A stretch of DNA of 64,000 nucleotides from JBCCMF01 sp038747545 (GCA_038747545.1 JBCDJT010000006.1:4128-68127), one strand, 5' to 3'; counted from the first letter of the stretch, positions 51,906-62,018 are shown. The notes: a model not told the origin generated them from the letters alone. Numbers and translations are program-made.

Positions 51906-54197
51906 CTACCGAGCGCGGAAGTCCCAACTCAGCCCGATGGAAGGCAGGCGCGGCAGCCAACTGTCTTGGCCGCGGATGACGTCGATGCCTCCGCGCCCGT
52001 TGCCCACCACGTCGTAGAAGTAGACGCGCGGATTGTCGCGGTTGTACAGGTTGACGACCTCTAGGAAGACGGTCATGCGGCTCTGCCCGATGTCGAAGTA
52101 GCGGCTGGCGCGGAGGTCGAGCTTGTGGAAGCCTGGGTAGCGACCGCTGCGTGGCTCGGCGTATTGTCCGACCACGCGGCCATCGCCAGCGACAGAGAAC
52201 GTGAGCGGTGTGTAGGGCCATCCGGTGTGATAGCCCCACGACAGGTGGACCCGCCACTGGCCCGAGGGGCGATAGCTCACATCGGCGTAGATGGCGTGGG
52301 TCTGGTCGAAGCTGCGCACGGCGGTGAGGGTGCCGACGGTCTCCTCCACGCGGCTCAGCGTGTAGCTGCCAGACCAGTCGAACGCGCCTTGCTGGCCCTG
52401 GACGAGGAACTCCAGGCCACGCGCCTCGCCAGAATCTGGGACATAGCCAAAGCGGCTGCCGCCGATCTCGGGGAAGAAGTCTGTAGGGTCGCTGTTGAAG
52501 TTGTCGAAGCGCGGCTGCAGGTTGCGCAACGGTTTCTGGTAGGCTTCCACGCGAACGCTCAAGTTTTGCTTGAACCGATGCTCGATACCGATGACGCGGT
52601 GCTCGGCGAGTTCGGCGCCACTGAAGGTCACCTCGCCGTCTTCAATATTTAGCCCTTCGATGGGGTGGGTCTGATAAAAGTAGCCCCAGCCCACCCGCAG
52701 CGCGGTGCGAGGCGCCAATTGGTACGCGGCGTTGATGCGCGGGCTGAACAGGTCGTCGTCAGTCCAGGTGGCGCGGTCGTAGCGGACACCTGCATCGACG
52801 GTGAGCGCGGGGAGGACGCGGGTACGAGCGCCCGCGTACAGGGCGAGTTCGGTGCCGTCGGGCTCCAGGGTGAAGCGGTTGGTGGCGTAGTCCAGCTGCC
52901 CCTGGTTGTTGCGCCCGACCTCCTCTCGCACGAAGTAGTCGTACTCGGCGTCCAAGCGCTTCAGGTCGAAGCCTGCTTTGAGCAGCAGGTTGTCGTTTGC
53001 GTCGTACGTCCAGTCCTGGCGCAAGCCGAGGGACGTAAACTGCCGCGTGTCGTCGACCTGCCAGTTCAGTTCGTTGGTGGAATTGAAGAACTCAACGCCG
53101 TCTCGGCTGTGGTCTACGACGCCGATGGAGGCCACGGTCTGGCTCAGCAGGCGCGGCGTCCAGATGGCGTTCCAGGTGCTCCAGAGGTACGTGTTGCCAT
53201 AGGCGGTGGTGATGTCATCGCCACCATCGTCCGAGAGGTCAGTGTCGTCGCGGGAGCCGATGAACTGGAGGCCGAGGCGGTGCTTGGTGTTGAAGCGGTA
53301 GCTGGTCTTGGCGAAGAGGTCGTAGTAGGTGGGCCGGAAGGCGTCGTCTTCGTCGAGCAGCGTGAGGATGAGGTCGAGGTAGCCGCGCCGGCCGAGGACC
53401 AGCCAGGCGCCCTTGTCCTCGGCGAAGGTGCCCGAACCCATTGCGCGGAAGTTGGTGAGGCTGATGCCCGCGCCAAAGCGCGTCTCACCGGGTGGCGGCG
53501 TGTGGCTGGTGATGTTGAACACGCCGCTGAGGCGGTCGCCGTACTCGACGGGGAAGGCGCCGGTCATCATGTCGATGCCGCCGATGGCTTCGACGTCAAG
53601 GATGCTCAGCCCGCCGCCGCCGATGTCTTTGAGGTGGAAGGGCTCATAGAGTTCGAGGCCGTCGAGCATGACGAGCACTTCGTTGTTAGCCCCGCCGCGC
53701 ACGTTGAACGACGAGGAGAAGTCGTTGCCGGAGAGCCCCGGCAGTCGCGTGACGGCACGGAAGACATCCTCGCCCAGCTGCGGTACGCCCTGGATGTCCT
53801 CGCGGCTCATCATGTTCTCCACCGTGGGCCGCGCCTGCATCACCGAGAAGCGCCCTGGTGTGACTACGACTTCGCGGAGCGATACGGCACGCGGCGCCAT
53901 CGCGAGGTCAACCGTAGTCGTCGCGCCATCGCTGACCGTCACATCATCGGAGGTCACAGCTTCGAAGCCCAGCATCGACGCTGTCAGCCGATACGTGCCT
54001 CCCGCGACATTGGGGATCGCATATCGCCCATCGGCATCAGTGGCGCTGCCTGTGGTCGTCCCCTCGATCACCACGTTGGCGCCGATCAGCGGCTCGCCCG
54101 TCCCGGCGTCGGTGACAGTACCGGCTATGCTACCCTGCGCGTGAACAGAGGTGGCGAGGGACAGGCTGCAGAGAAGCAGGAGAAGAAGACGAGGCAT
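51906..54197 (-). CDS. TonB-dependent receptor with CarboxypepD-like domain
   Basis: 763 residues. Signal peptide to VHAQ, then a CarboxypepD_reg-like domain (~residues 22-105; GSIAGTVTDAGTGEPLIGAN), a plug (~115-225; VSLREVVVTPGRF, FNVRGGANNEVLVMLDGLEL) and a 22-strand barrel ending in SIGLSWDFRAR, whose last aromatic fits barrel insertion. Start ATG 54197; a GTG at 54224 is unlikely. No SusD partner is adjacent, so it is not a typical glycan-utilisation pair. Substrate unknown. Confidence 0.9.
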   Translation of the reverse strand: MPRLLLLLLCSLSLATSVHAQGSIAGTVTDAGTGEPLIGANVVIEGTTTGSATDADGRYAIPNVAGGTYRLTASMLGFEAVTSDDVTVSDGATTTVDLAMAPRAVSLREVVVTPGRFSVMQARPTVENMMSREDIQGVPQLGEDVFRAVTRLPGLSGNDFSSSFNVRGGANNEVLVMLDGLELYEPFHLKDIGGGGLSILDVEAIGGIDMMTGAFPVEYGDRLSGVFNITSHTPPPGETRFGAGISLTNFRAMGSGTFAEDKGAWLVLGRRGYLDLILTLLDEDDAFRPTYYDLFAKTSYRFNTKHRLGLQFIGSRDDTDLSDDGGDDITTAYGNTYLWSTWNAIWTPRLLSQTVASIGVVDHSRDGVEFFNSTNELNWQVDDTRQFTSLGLRQDWTYDANDNLLLKAGFDLKRLDAEYDYFVREEVGRNNQGQLDYATNRFTLEPDGTELALYAGARTRVLPALTVDAGVRYDRATWTDDDLFSPRINAAYQLAPRTALRVGWGYFYQTHPIEGLNIEDGEVTFSGAELAEHRVIGIEHRFKQNLSVRVEAYQKPLRNLQPRFDNFNSDPTDFFPEIGGSRFGYVPDSGEARGLEFLVQGQQGAFDWSGSYTLSRVEETVGTLTAVRSFDQTHAIYADVSYRPSGQWRVHLSWGYHTGWPYTPLTFSVAGDGRVVGQYAEPRSGRYPGFHKLDLRASRYFDIGQSRMTVFLEVVNLYNRDNPRVYFYDVVGNGRGGIDVIRGQDSWLPRLPSIGLSWDFRAR

Positions 54198-54593
54198 CAG
54201 GCGTGAGCTGGTGGTGAACGACACGGCAATCTGGACGAATCAGATCTGGAGAGGTTACAACGCCGTCACGACTTGTGTGGAGTAAAGAGCGGTACCGCGT
54301 ACAATTGCCTGTCTCTAAAGTACGTGCAGTCAACGGGACCACCTCGAGAGGTCACTACCGTTCACCAGGCAGGCTCGCCATCAGTGAATCGACTTTGGCA
54401 ATGGGCACTTGATTTAGACAGCTTGAGGTGGGCTTCGTGGACAAGGCCTGTGGTGTTGCGTGTATGGACGGAAAGATGTGCGGGGTAACGAAAAAAAGCG
54501 ATCGAGCAATGAGCAGTTTGCCTATGATTTCTGGCTAGGGGGAGTAGTGACCCTGCACACGCTGCCCACGCCTGGGCATATCCCAATCAATTC
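54198..54593. other. Intergenic region between receptor and adhesin
   Basis: 396 bases separating divergent genes, so it should hold promoters for both. I see a 10-base palindrome GCGGTACCGC at 54289-54298, an A-rich block near 54490, and a 6-base-pair hairpin TGCCCA-CGCC-TGGGCA at 54563-54578. No ORF or clear promoter consensus is evident. Confidence 0.4.
54563..54578 (+). promoter_or_regulatory. 5' leader hairpin before the adhesin
   Basis: TGCCCA and TGGGCA form a 6-base-pair stem with loop CGCC, ending 15 bases before the adhesin ATG, within the expected leader. It could partly mask the ribosome entry region. Could be chance. Confidence 0.3.
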
Positions 54594-57500
54594 ATGGCTT
54601 CTCGCTACAGTTTCCTCTTTGTCTTGCTTGCTGTCCTCGTGGTGCCCGTGCGAGCGCAGGACCATACGGTTTGTGCCTCCGGGTGTGACTTTACCACCAT
54701 CACAGCTGCCATCGCTGCGGCGTCGAACGGGCAGGTGATTGAAGTGCAAGACGCCACGCACACGGAGGCGGGCATCACCGTTAACAAAAACCTGACGATT
54801 CGCGGGCAAGGCGCCAGCAGCACCACTGTCCAAGCTGCTGCAACGCGCGCCACGGCAGGCAACCGCGTCTTCACCGTCAACGGCGGAGTCACAGCGACCA
54901 TCCGCGACATGACCATCCGCCATGGCCGGGTGTCAAGCAGCAACGGAGGCGGCATTCGCAACACCGGAACGCTGACGCTGGAGCAGGTGGCCGTTGTCGA
55001 TAACGACGATCCCATAAACGGCAACACGATAGGCGGCGGTGGGGTCTTTAACAGCGGTACGCTTACCATCCGTAGCAGCCGCATCGCCAATAATACGTCG
55101 TTGCGTGAGGGGGGAGGGCTCTTCAACAGCGGGATACTCACGCTAGAGAACACAACGGTGGAAGGCAACAGCGCGGGCAATGCCTTCGGCGGTGGCCTCT
55201 TCAACAGCGGTACGCTCACCATCCGTAGTAGCCTGATCACCAACAACATGGCCATTCGCGAGGGAGGCGCCCTCTACGTCAGCAGCGGCACACTCACCAT
55301 GGTCAACACCACCGTGGAAGGCAACAGCGCTGGCAACGCGCCTGGTGGCGGCTTCTTCATCAGCGGCGGCACGGTCAAGATCTCGCACAGCACCATCACA
55401 GGCAACCACGCGGGTGGCGGCAGCGGCACGGGCGGCGGCATCCGGCGCAGCGGCGGCACGGTCACGCTCAAGAACACCATCCTGGCCGGCAACACGTCGA
55501 CCAACGGCAGCTCCGACTGCCAGGGCACCATCACCTCGGCTGGGCACAACCTCGTTGGCACCACCTCTGGCTGTGGCTTCAGCGTCACCCCCGGCGACCG
55601 CATCAACATCAATGCCAACCTGGACGCGCTGGCCAACAACGGCGGCCCCACGCAGACGATCGCCATGCAAGCGGCCAGCCTCGCGCTCGATGGCGGCACC
55701 TGCACCGATGTCGACGGCAACCCGGTCACGACCGACCAGCGCGGCATCGCCCGCCAGCAGGACGGTAACACCGACATGATTGGCGAGTGCGACATGGGCG
55801 CCTACGAGTTGGTACCGAGCACCCCGCCCAACGTGCTGCTGAGCGCGTTCACGGCCACCGCGTCGGGCACGAGCGTCAATGTGGCGTGGACGAGCCTGAG
55901 CGAGACGGGCAGCGGGTCGTTCGAGGTACAGTACCGCCCGATGACGACGTGCCAGGCGACCGCATTTACGACGGTACACACGGTGTCGGGCGCAGGTAAT
56001 TCGAGCACGGCGCAGCACTACAGCTTCACGCACACGGGGCGTCCCTCGGGTGCGCACCAGTACCGGATTCGCCAGGTGGGCGGGGGCACGCACACGACGC
56101 TGACGAAACGCGCCGTGGTGACGGGTGGTACGCCGCTTCTGACGGTGTGCGCAAGCAACGAGTGCGAGTACAGCCGCATCAAGCAGTCGTTGAACTTCGT
56201 GGCTGCTGGCGAGGAGGTGTGCGTGCTGGATGCTGAGCATACGGAGGCGGGCATCACCGTCAACAAAGACCTGACGATCCGCGGTCAGGCGGCGAACGCG
56301 ACGACCATTCAAGCTGCGGCCACGCGTGCTACCGCGGGTAACCGCGTCTTCACTATTCCGGGCAGCGCCACCGTTACGCTCACCGACATGACCATCCGCC
56401 ACGGCCGGGTGTCAAGCGGCAACGGCGGCGGTGTGCGCAATGCCGGAACACTGACGCTGGAGCAGGTGGCCGTCGTTGACAACAACGATAACACCAACGG
56501 CTTCGATATAGGTGGCGGCGGCATTTTCAACAGCGGCACACTCACCATCCGCCGTAGCCTGGTTGCGAATAACGTATCGATCCGCGAGGCGGGGGGCATC
56601 TTTTCTTCAGGCACGCTCACGCTGGTAAACACCACCGTAGATGGCAACAGCACAAGTAATTCCCCTGGTGGTGGCTTCTACATCACCGGCGGCACGGTCA
56701 ACATCTCGCACAGCACCATCACCAGAAACCACGCGAACGGTGGCAGCGGCAGTGGCGGTGGCATCCGTCGCGACGGGGGGACGGTGACGCTCAAGAACAC
56801 CATCCTGGCGGGTAACACGTCCTCCCACAATAGCCCCGACTGCGAGGGGACCATCGGTTCAGGAGGGCATAACCTCATTGGTTCTACTTCAGGCTGTGGA
56901 TACACGACGGCGACAGCCGACCAAGTCAATGTCTCCCTACCGCTCTCTGTCCTGCCTGCCTTGGCCGACAACGGCGGTCCCACCCGCTCGCGTTTGCCCG
57001 TTTTCGGCAGCGTGCTCATTGAAGCGGGCACGTGTACCGACCTCGACAACGCGACGGTGACGGTCGATCAGCGCGGGTTCGCCCGCCCGCAAGAGGGCGA
57101 TGGCGATGGCACGCTGGACTGCGACATCGGCGCGGTGGAGGGTGTGTTCTCAGGGCACCCCCTCAACTTCATCGCCACGCCGACTAGCGCAACGACGATA
57201 GATCTCACCTGGAACACGCCGTTCGAGCGCAACAACGCAGGTTTCCACATCCAGCACCACCCGGGTGCGTGTGGAGTGGGGAGCTTCAGCGACATCGGCT
57301 TTGTGGCTGGGGCAGGCACCGTCAACGGCACGACCAACTACAGCTTCACCGCTTCCGGGCTCACTTCCGGCGATCAGTGCTTCCGGCTCCGGCAGGTGGA
57401 CGGCAACAACGTGGAGGTGCTCAGCCAGCCGGTTCAGTCGCGCACGGACCTCCGCACGGTCTGTGCGTCGGGATGCTCACACACAACCCTAGCGGCTGCC

Positions 57501-59552
57501 ATCGCAGCAGCGGGCGCAGGCGAGACCATCGAGCTCCAGACGGCGGTACATACCGAGCAGGGCATCACCATCAACAAGAACCTTACGATCCAAGGGCTCG
57601 GCACTGTCCAGACCATCCTTCAGGCGAGTGCCAGCTACGACACGGCCACGAACCGGGTGTTGCGCGTGACAGCTGCAAGTACTGTCACGCTTCGCGACCT
57701 CACCATCCGGCACGGCAAATTGGAAAGCTTCCAGGGTAAAGGAGCTGGGATCTACAACCAGGGCAGGCTCACGCTGCTACGGTGCCGCGTGGATGATAAC
57801 CTCATGCACGATGAGGCCTCTTCGGCTCATGGCGGCGCCCTCTACAACGAAGGCACATTGACGATTGACACGTGCCGTTTCAAAGGCAACATCAACGACG
57901 CCAGCGGCGGTCTCGGGGGCGCGATTTTCAACAAGGGATCGGGTGTCCTGACCATCAGCAACAGCTTGTTCTGGCAAAACGAGATCCAGGGTAGCTCGAA
58001 CAAGGGTGGAGCGATCTACGCCAACGGCACGACCACGATCACCAACACGACGTTCTATCAGAACAGGGCGCCTGAATTTAAGGGAGAGGGCGCGGCTATC
58101 TTCGCCAACAGTGGCACGATGACAATCAATCACAGCACCATCTCCAACAATACGGCGACAGGGTTCAAGGCGGAAGCAGGAGGTATTTTCAAGAACAACG
58201 CCACGGTCACGCTGCGCAACACGATCCTCGCCAACAACAGTGGGGATACCGGAGGGCAAGACTGCCAGGGCACCATCACCTCGGCGGACTTCAACCTGAT
58301 TGAGAACCTTGCGGGCTGCACCTTAGACGGGACGACCACCAACACGATCACGGGGCAGGACCCGCAGCTCACCACCTTCGCCAACCACGGCGGACCCACA
58401 CAGACGCTGGTCTTCCAAACCGGCAGCCCCGTCATCGACGCGGGCACCTGCACGGATACCAACAGCCAGGTCGTCGCTACCGATCAGCGCGGCTTCGGTC
58501 GGGACGACGGCGCCTGTGACATCGGCGCGCTCGAAGGGCTGGGCACGGCTCCCACCCAAAGCCACGCTCAGGCCGTCAGCGCCAACGGTGCCATCGACTT
58601 CAACCAGAACGGCCAGACGCCGGGCGTGACGGTCACCTTCGCGGGTGTCTCTGGGACAGGCACCGTGACGGCGCAACGCTTCGGCAGCCGTCCGCTCAAC
58701 GTAACGGGCATCAGTGGCTACGTCATTCCTTTCCGCTGGGAGCTTTCCGCCGACGGCACCCTGGCGTTTGGTGCGAGCACCGAAGTGTGCTTCGACCTGG
58801 ACGACGCCCCGCTGCACCAACTCACCGATCCTGCCAACGCCATCCTCTACCGCCGCGCCACCATCGGCACAGGCACCTGGACGGCGATGGTGACGACCTA
58901 CAACGCAGGCACCAACCAGCTCTGCACCACCACCGATCAATTCAGCGAGTGGACCGCCGGGGGCACCGGAGCCGCACTGCCCGTAGAACTCGTCGAGTTC
59001 GCAGCACTCCCTGACGGCCCGAGCCGCGTGCTGCTGTCGTGGAAGACCGCAAGCGAGACGAATAACGCGGGCTTTGCTGTGGAGCAGCTTGTGGAGGATG
59101 ACTTCGAGAGCCAATGGTCGGAGGTTGGCTTCGTGAACGGCCAGGGCACGACGCTCGAAGCGCAGCGCTATGTGTTCTCGCTTGACGATCTGGAGGTCGG
59201 TCGTTACCAGTTCCGCCTGAAGCAGGTCGACTTTGACGGAACGACGGAATACAGCCCCGAAGTGGAGGTGACGGTAGAGTTGGCGGAGCGCTTCGTGCTG
59301 CACGCCGCGTATCCGAATCCGTTCACCACGCAGACGACGCTCCAGTTTGCCGTGCGTGAGCCCTCGGCGGTGCGTGTGGTCCTCTACGACGCGCTCGGGC
59401 GGCGCGTGCAGACCGCGTTTGAGGGCGAGGTCGGCGGCTCGCAGATGGTTCGCCTCCGCATCGACGGGGCGACGCTGGGCAGCGGCGTGTACGTGGCGCG
59501 CCTTGAAGGCGAGGGCATCAGCGCCATACAGCGGCTAACGCTCGTCAAGTAG
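54594..59552 (+). CDS. Triple beta-helix T9SS-sorted adhesin
   Basis: 1,652 residues. Signal peptide to VRAQ. Three right-handed beta-helix blocks (~25-402, ~517-846, ~955-1312), each opening TVCAS with xAIAAA-like helix and AGITVNKNLTIRG or equivalent, filled with GGG-I-N-G-TLT repeats and closed by a choice-of-anchor-Q type DQRGxxR ... CDxGAxE. Fn3-like domains separate them. A ~150-residue beta domain, a last Fn3-like LPVELVEF domain and a Por tail (YPNPF ... SGVYVARL) end the protein. Role: likely a surface adhesin or polysaccharide-binding protein. Confidence 0.88.
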   Translation: MASRYSFLFVLLAVLVVPVRAQDHTVCASGCDFTTITAAIAAASNGQVIEVQDATHTEAGITVNKNLTIRGQGASSTTVQAAATRATAGNRVFTVNGGVTATIRDMTIRHGRVSSSNGGGIRNTGTLTLEQVAVVDNDDPINGNTIGGGGVFNSGTLTIRSSRIANNTSLREGGGLFNSGILTLENTTVEGNSAGNAFGGGLFNSGTLTIRSSLITNNMAIREGGALYVSSGTLTMVNTTVEGNSAGNAPGGGFFISGGTVKISHSTITGNHAGGGSGTGGGIRRSGGTVTLKNTILAGNTSTNGSSDCQGTITSAGHNLVGTTSGCGFSVTPGDRININANLDALANNGGPTQTIAMQAASLALDGGTCTDVDGNPVTTDQRGIARQQDGNTDMIGECDMGAYELVPSTPPNVLLSAFTATASGTSVNVAWTSLSETGSGSFEVQYRPMTTCQATAFTTVHTVSGAGNSSTAQHYSFTHTGRPSGAHQYRIRQVGGGTHTTLTKRAVVTGGTPLLTVCASNECEYSRIKQSLNFVAAGEEVCVLDAEHTEAGITVNKDLTIRGQAANATTIQAAATRATAGNRVFTIPGSATVTLTDMTIRHGRVSSGNGGGVRNAGTLTLEQVAVVDNNDNTNGFDIGGGGIFNSGTLTIRRSLVANNVSIREAGGIFSSGTLTLVNTTVDGNSTSNSPGGGFYITGGTVNISHSTITRNHANGGSGSGGGIRRDGGTVTLKNTILAGNTSSHNSPDCEGTIGSGGHNLIGSTSGCGYTTATADQVNVSLPLSVLPALADNGGPTRSRLPVFGSVLIEAGTCTDLDNATVTVDQRGFARPQEGDGDGTLDCDIGAVEGVFSGHPLNFIATPTSATTIDLTWNTPFERNNAGFHIQHHPGACGVGSFSDIGFVAGAGTVNGTTNYSFTASGLTSGDQCFRLRQVDGNNVEVLSQPVQSRTDLRTVCASGCSHTTLAAAIAAAGAGETIELQTAVHTEQGITINKNLTIQGLGTVQTILQASASYDTATNRVLRVTAASTVTLRDLTIRHGKLESFQGKGAGIYNQGRLTLLRCRVDDNLMHDEASSAHGGALYNEGTLTIDTCRFKGNINDASGGLGGAIFNKGSGVLTISNSLFWQNEIQGSSNKGGAIYANGTTTITNTTFYQNRAPEFKGEGAAIFANSGTMTINHSTISNNTATGFKAEAGGIFKNNATVTLRNTILANNSGDTGGQDCQGTITSADFNLIENLAGCTLDGTTTNTITGQDPQLTTFANHGGPTQTLVFQTGSPVIDAGTCTDTNSQVVATDQRGFGRDDGACDIGALEGLGTAPTQSHAQAVSANGAIDFNQNGQTPGVTVTFAGVSGTGTVTAQRFGSRPLNVTGISGYVIPFRWELSADGTLAFGASTEVCFDLDDAPLHQLTDPANAILYRRATIGTGTWTAMVTTYNAGTNQLCTTTDQFSEWTAGGTGAALPVELVEFAALPDGPSRVLLSWKTASETNNAGFAVEQLVEDDFESQWSEVGFVNGQGTTLEAQRYVFSLDDLEVGRYQFRLKQVDFDGTTEYSPEVEVTVELAERFVLHAAYPNPFTTQTTLQFAVREPSAVRVVLYDALGRRVQTAFEGEVGGSQMVRLRIDGATLGSGVYVARLEGEGISAIQRLTLVK
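54667..58548 (+). repeat. Three diverged gene-internal repeat units
   Basis: Units begin at about 54667, 56143 and 57457. Units 1 and 2 are strongly alike at DNA level over several hundred bases (for example the TCACCGT-AACAAA-ACCTGACGAT stretch and CATGACCATCCGCCA), while unit 3 is more diverged. Inside each unit a shorter period of about 25-40 codons (AACAGCGGTACGCTCACCAT) repeats. Such tracts can recombine and change protein length. Confidence 0.75.
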
Positions 59553-59555
59553 CGC

Positions 59556-60449
59556 TCACGGGCTGGGCGTCAGGCTCGATGGGTCTGGCGCCAAGGTGGT
59601 CAGCCGGAAGGTGTTGATGCGGTACACATCCGCGCTGCCCGGCTGCACCGCGCCGAAGCTACCGCTTTGGTCTACCATCGCCAGTGAAAACGTGGTGCCG
59701 TCCGTCTGCGTGATAGCGATGCGGTGCGTGGCATCCGTGCGGATGGGCTCGACGTCAGCCTCGCTCACGAAGCCGTCGGCGTTGACGGGGGCGAAGCGGA
59801 GGAGCCACTGCATCACGCTCGCCGAGTCCGCCGCGGCGCCGTCGACCTGCCAGCCTTGCGGCGTGGCAGAGAGCATGTAGCTGTGTTCAGGAGTCATGAC
59901 GCTCGCCGACTGCACCGCCGACGGGTCGATGGCGAAGATCGTCTTGTCGCGCCACGTGCTGAAGTCGGTGGGCAGCGTCAGGCGCTCGGTCGTGAGGAAG
60001 ACGCGCGGATCATTGGCAAGGCGCACGTACACCGACCGGAAGTCGTTGCCCTGGCGCCCGACGAACATCGCCGTGTCATCGCCACCCGCTGTCGTCACGC
60101 GCACCTGAGCCGCTGTGGAATCGACGCCGAACTTGGCGTAGCGTTCAGGATTCGTCGAGACGACTTCGCTCAGCTCGATGGCCTGGACGCTCTCGATAAA
60201 GCGAGTGACGACGGTGCTGTCGGCGAGCGTTTCCATCGGTGCCGTGAGCTGCCACATGCCAGAGCTGTGCTCGGCGGTAGATGTCTCGCCGTTCTGCTCG
60301 ATAGTGACGGCGGTAATGTCGGCGTCGGCGAGGCGCAGGTCGGGCACTTCGAGCGTTGAGGGTGCGCTGTTGAACGCGCCGCCCAGCCAGGCGATGAGCA
60401 GCAGGGCGAGCAGCGCGCCGGTCAGCAGGCCAATACGATTCTTATCCAT
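59556..60449 (-). CDS. DUF4340 protein of the Gld operon
   Basis: 297 residues. One N-terminal membrane helix (residues ~8-27), then a beta-rich region with the DUF4340 pattern (TIEQNGETSTAEHSSGMWQL, STNPERYAKFGVDSTAAQ, VGRQGNDFRSVYVRL). Downstream partner of GldG-type genes in many bacteria, role unknown. Its start lies 5 bases beyond an AGGTC heptad array. Ends 3 bases after the convergent adhesin gene. Confidence 0.8.
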   Translation of the reverse strand: MDKNRIGLLTGALLALLLIAWLGGAFNSAPSTLEVPDLRLADADITAVTIEQNGETSTAEHSSGMWQLTAPMETLADSTVVTRFIESVQAIELSEVVSTNPERYAKFGVDSTAAQVRVTTAGGDDTAMFVGRQGNDFRSVYVRLANDPRVFLTTERLTLPTDFSTWRDKTIFAIDPSAVQSASVMTPEHSYMLSATPQGWQVDGAAADSASVMQWLLRFAPVNADGFVSEADVEPIRTDATHRIAITQTDGTTFSLAMVDQSGSFGAVQPGSADVYRINTFRLTTLAPDPSSLTPSP

Positions 60450-60454
60450 GTGTG

Positions 60455-60490
60455 CGGTCTGAGGTCGGCAGGTCTAAGGTCGCAGGTCGA
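60455..60490 (+). repeat. AGGTCNN heptad array before DUF4340 start
   Basis: Plus-strand units CGGTCTG, AGGTCGGC, AGGTCTA, AGGTCGC, AGGTCGA start at 60455, 60462, 60470, 60477 and 60484 (spacing 7, 8, 7, 7). In the transcript (minus strand) this reads as GACCTNN repeats ending 5 bases before the DUF4340 ATG, in the 48-base gap after gldG. Confidence 0.7.
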
Positions 60491-60497
60491 GGAGCAT

Positions 60498-62018
60498 CTA
60501 GCCGCGCATGATTTTGGCTTGCGCTTGCCGTACGCGCCAGCGGACGAGGCCAAACGCGACGACGAGCAGCGTGGGGAAGAGCATCATCGCGTACTTGATC
60601 CACGGGCGGGCGCTCTCCTCCACGAAGTCGAGCTGGCGAGGCGCGATGGACTTCGAGCGGATCGTCAGCAGGTCGTCGTCTTGGGCGAGGTAGTCGATGA
60701 GGTTGAGCGCGAGTTGCAGGTTGCTCGGCGGCAGCTGGCCCAGGATGCTTTGGTTGAGCCAGTCGCCATCGCCCACGGCCACGAGGCGCGTGTCTACGCT
60801 GGAGCGCCCCAGCTCGAAGGCACTCGGGAAGCTGCCGTCGTACGCCGCTGCCATCACAAACGGGCCGCCCACGAACGGACCTTGCAGCATCTGCGGCTGG
60901 ATCATGAAAAACCCTTCCTGTGTGCTGCTGCGCTCGGAGGAGGCAATGAGCGGTTCAACCGTCACACCGTCTACCACGAGCGACGTGTCAATGGTGCTGG
61001 CGAAGTAGAACAGCGCCTCGCGCAACCGGCTCACGGCGATGTTGTCGGGGCTGAAGTTGGTGGCGATGGGCAGCAGCGGGTAGTCGATGCGCTGCACGAA
61101 GCGGAAGCCGCCTTGGTTGTTTTGCACGCTCACCGCCGAACTCTGCTCGTCGGCCACAAGGTCTTCGTTGATGCGGATGCCGTAGCTTTCCAGCACCGGT
61201 TCCAGCCCCGTCCCAAACGCGGACGCCTGACCCATCTGTAGGTTGGCGTTCACGCGGTTGAGGAAGAAGCCCACGCGTCCGCCGCCCATGATGTAGTCGT
61301 CTATGGCGCGGAGATCGGCTTGCGGCAGCGAGTCAGTGGGTGCCATGACAACCAGCACATCAGGCGATACGGAGAGCGCGCCCGTGGCATTCACGGTGAC
61401 GTTCTGCACATCGTACGTCCGCGAAAGCACCTGCTGCACGGTGCTCAGGTCCTGCGCCAGCGACGGCTCGCCGTGGCCGCTCAGAAAGCCGACCACGGGC
61501 AGCCGATCCCGCGTGAGCTTCTTGATAGCGCTCGTGATGTCGTACTCCAGCGTCTCCATGTTTTGCACGACCGGGATGACCTCGCGCTCGCCGCCGTACG
61601 AGATGCCAAGCCCCATGTACGCGTTCTTGACCGACACCTCGTCGTTCTCCACGGTCTGCACCTGCACGGGCGGAATCTGGAAGCGCGCCGCCTCTTCCTG
61701 CATGGCTTCGTCGCTGACCGGGTCGACGAACTCGTACTGGATGAAGTCGCCGCCGTATGCTCGGTAGTCGTCCAGCTTATCCTTCAAGAAGCGGCGGTTG
61801 CTGCTGTACGGCGCAGGCAGGTCATCGGTGAAGAACGCTTTGAGCGTGACCGGGTCGTCGAGGTTTTCCACGAGGCGGATCGACGCATCGGAGAGCGAAT
61901 ACACGCCGTCGTCCGTCAGGTCGGCGCGGACGAAGAGGTTGACGGCGATCAGGTTGAGCACGACCAAGATGCCGCCCACAATCAGCAGCATCGTCCGAGA
62001 GGTCCAGTCGCGTTTCAT
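60498..62018 (-). CDS. gldG: GldG-like ABC auxiliary protein
   Basis: 506 residues. A membrane helix near residues 10-30 and one near the C-terminus (~475-495) flank a large extracytoplasmic part. LTDDGVYSLSDASIRLVENL, SGHGEPSLAQDL and MGGGRVGFFLNRV fit the GldG/ABC-transporter-accessory family. In Flavobacterium GldG works with GldA and GldF and is needed for gliding. Single GACCT copy 6 bases upstream of the ATG. Confidence 0.85.
   Translation of the reverse strand: MKRDWTSRTMLLIVGGILVVLNLIAVNLFVRADLTDDGVYSLSDASIRLVENLDDPVTLKAFFTDDLPAPYSSNRRFLKDKLDDYRAYGGDFIQYEFVDPVSDEAMQEEAARFQIPPVQVQTVENDEVSVKNAYMGLGISYGGEREVIPVVQNMETLEYDITSAIKKLTRDRLPVVGFLSGHGEPSLAQDLSTVQQVLSRTYDVQNVTVNATGALSVSPDVLVVMAPTDSLPQADLRAIDDYIMGGGRVGFFLNRVNANLQMGQASAFGTGLEPVLESYGIRINEDLVADEQSSAVSVQNNQGGFRFVQRIDYPLLPIATNFSPDNIAVSRLREALFYFASTIDTSLVVDGVTVEPLIASSERSSTQEGFFMIQPQMLQGPFVGGPFVMAAAYDGSFPSAFELGRSSVDTRLVAVGDGDWLNQSILGQLPPSNLQLALNLIDYLAQDDDLLTIRSKSIAPRQLDFVEESARPWIKYAMMLFPTLLVVAFGLVRWRVRQAQAKIMRG

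Noticed and set aside
52665..54206. 513-codon open frame opposite the TonB receptor
   Set aside because: Shadow of a clear receptor gene; biased toward Val, Glu, Ala, Gly with no domain.
55143..56402. 419-codon open frame opposite the adhesin
   Set aside because: Reflects the codon pattern of the repeated beta-helix on the other strand.
54667..58548. CRISPR-like repeats
   Set aside because: Repeats are in-frame coding repeats of a beta-helix with variable length, not short identical repeats with unique spacers.
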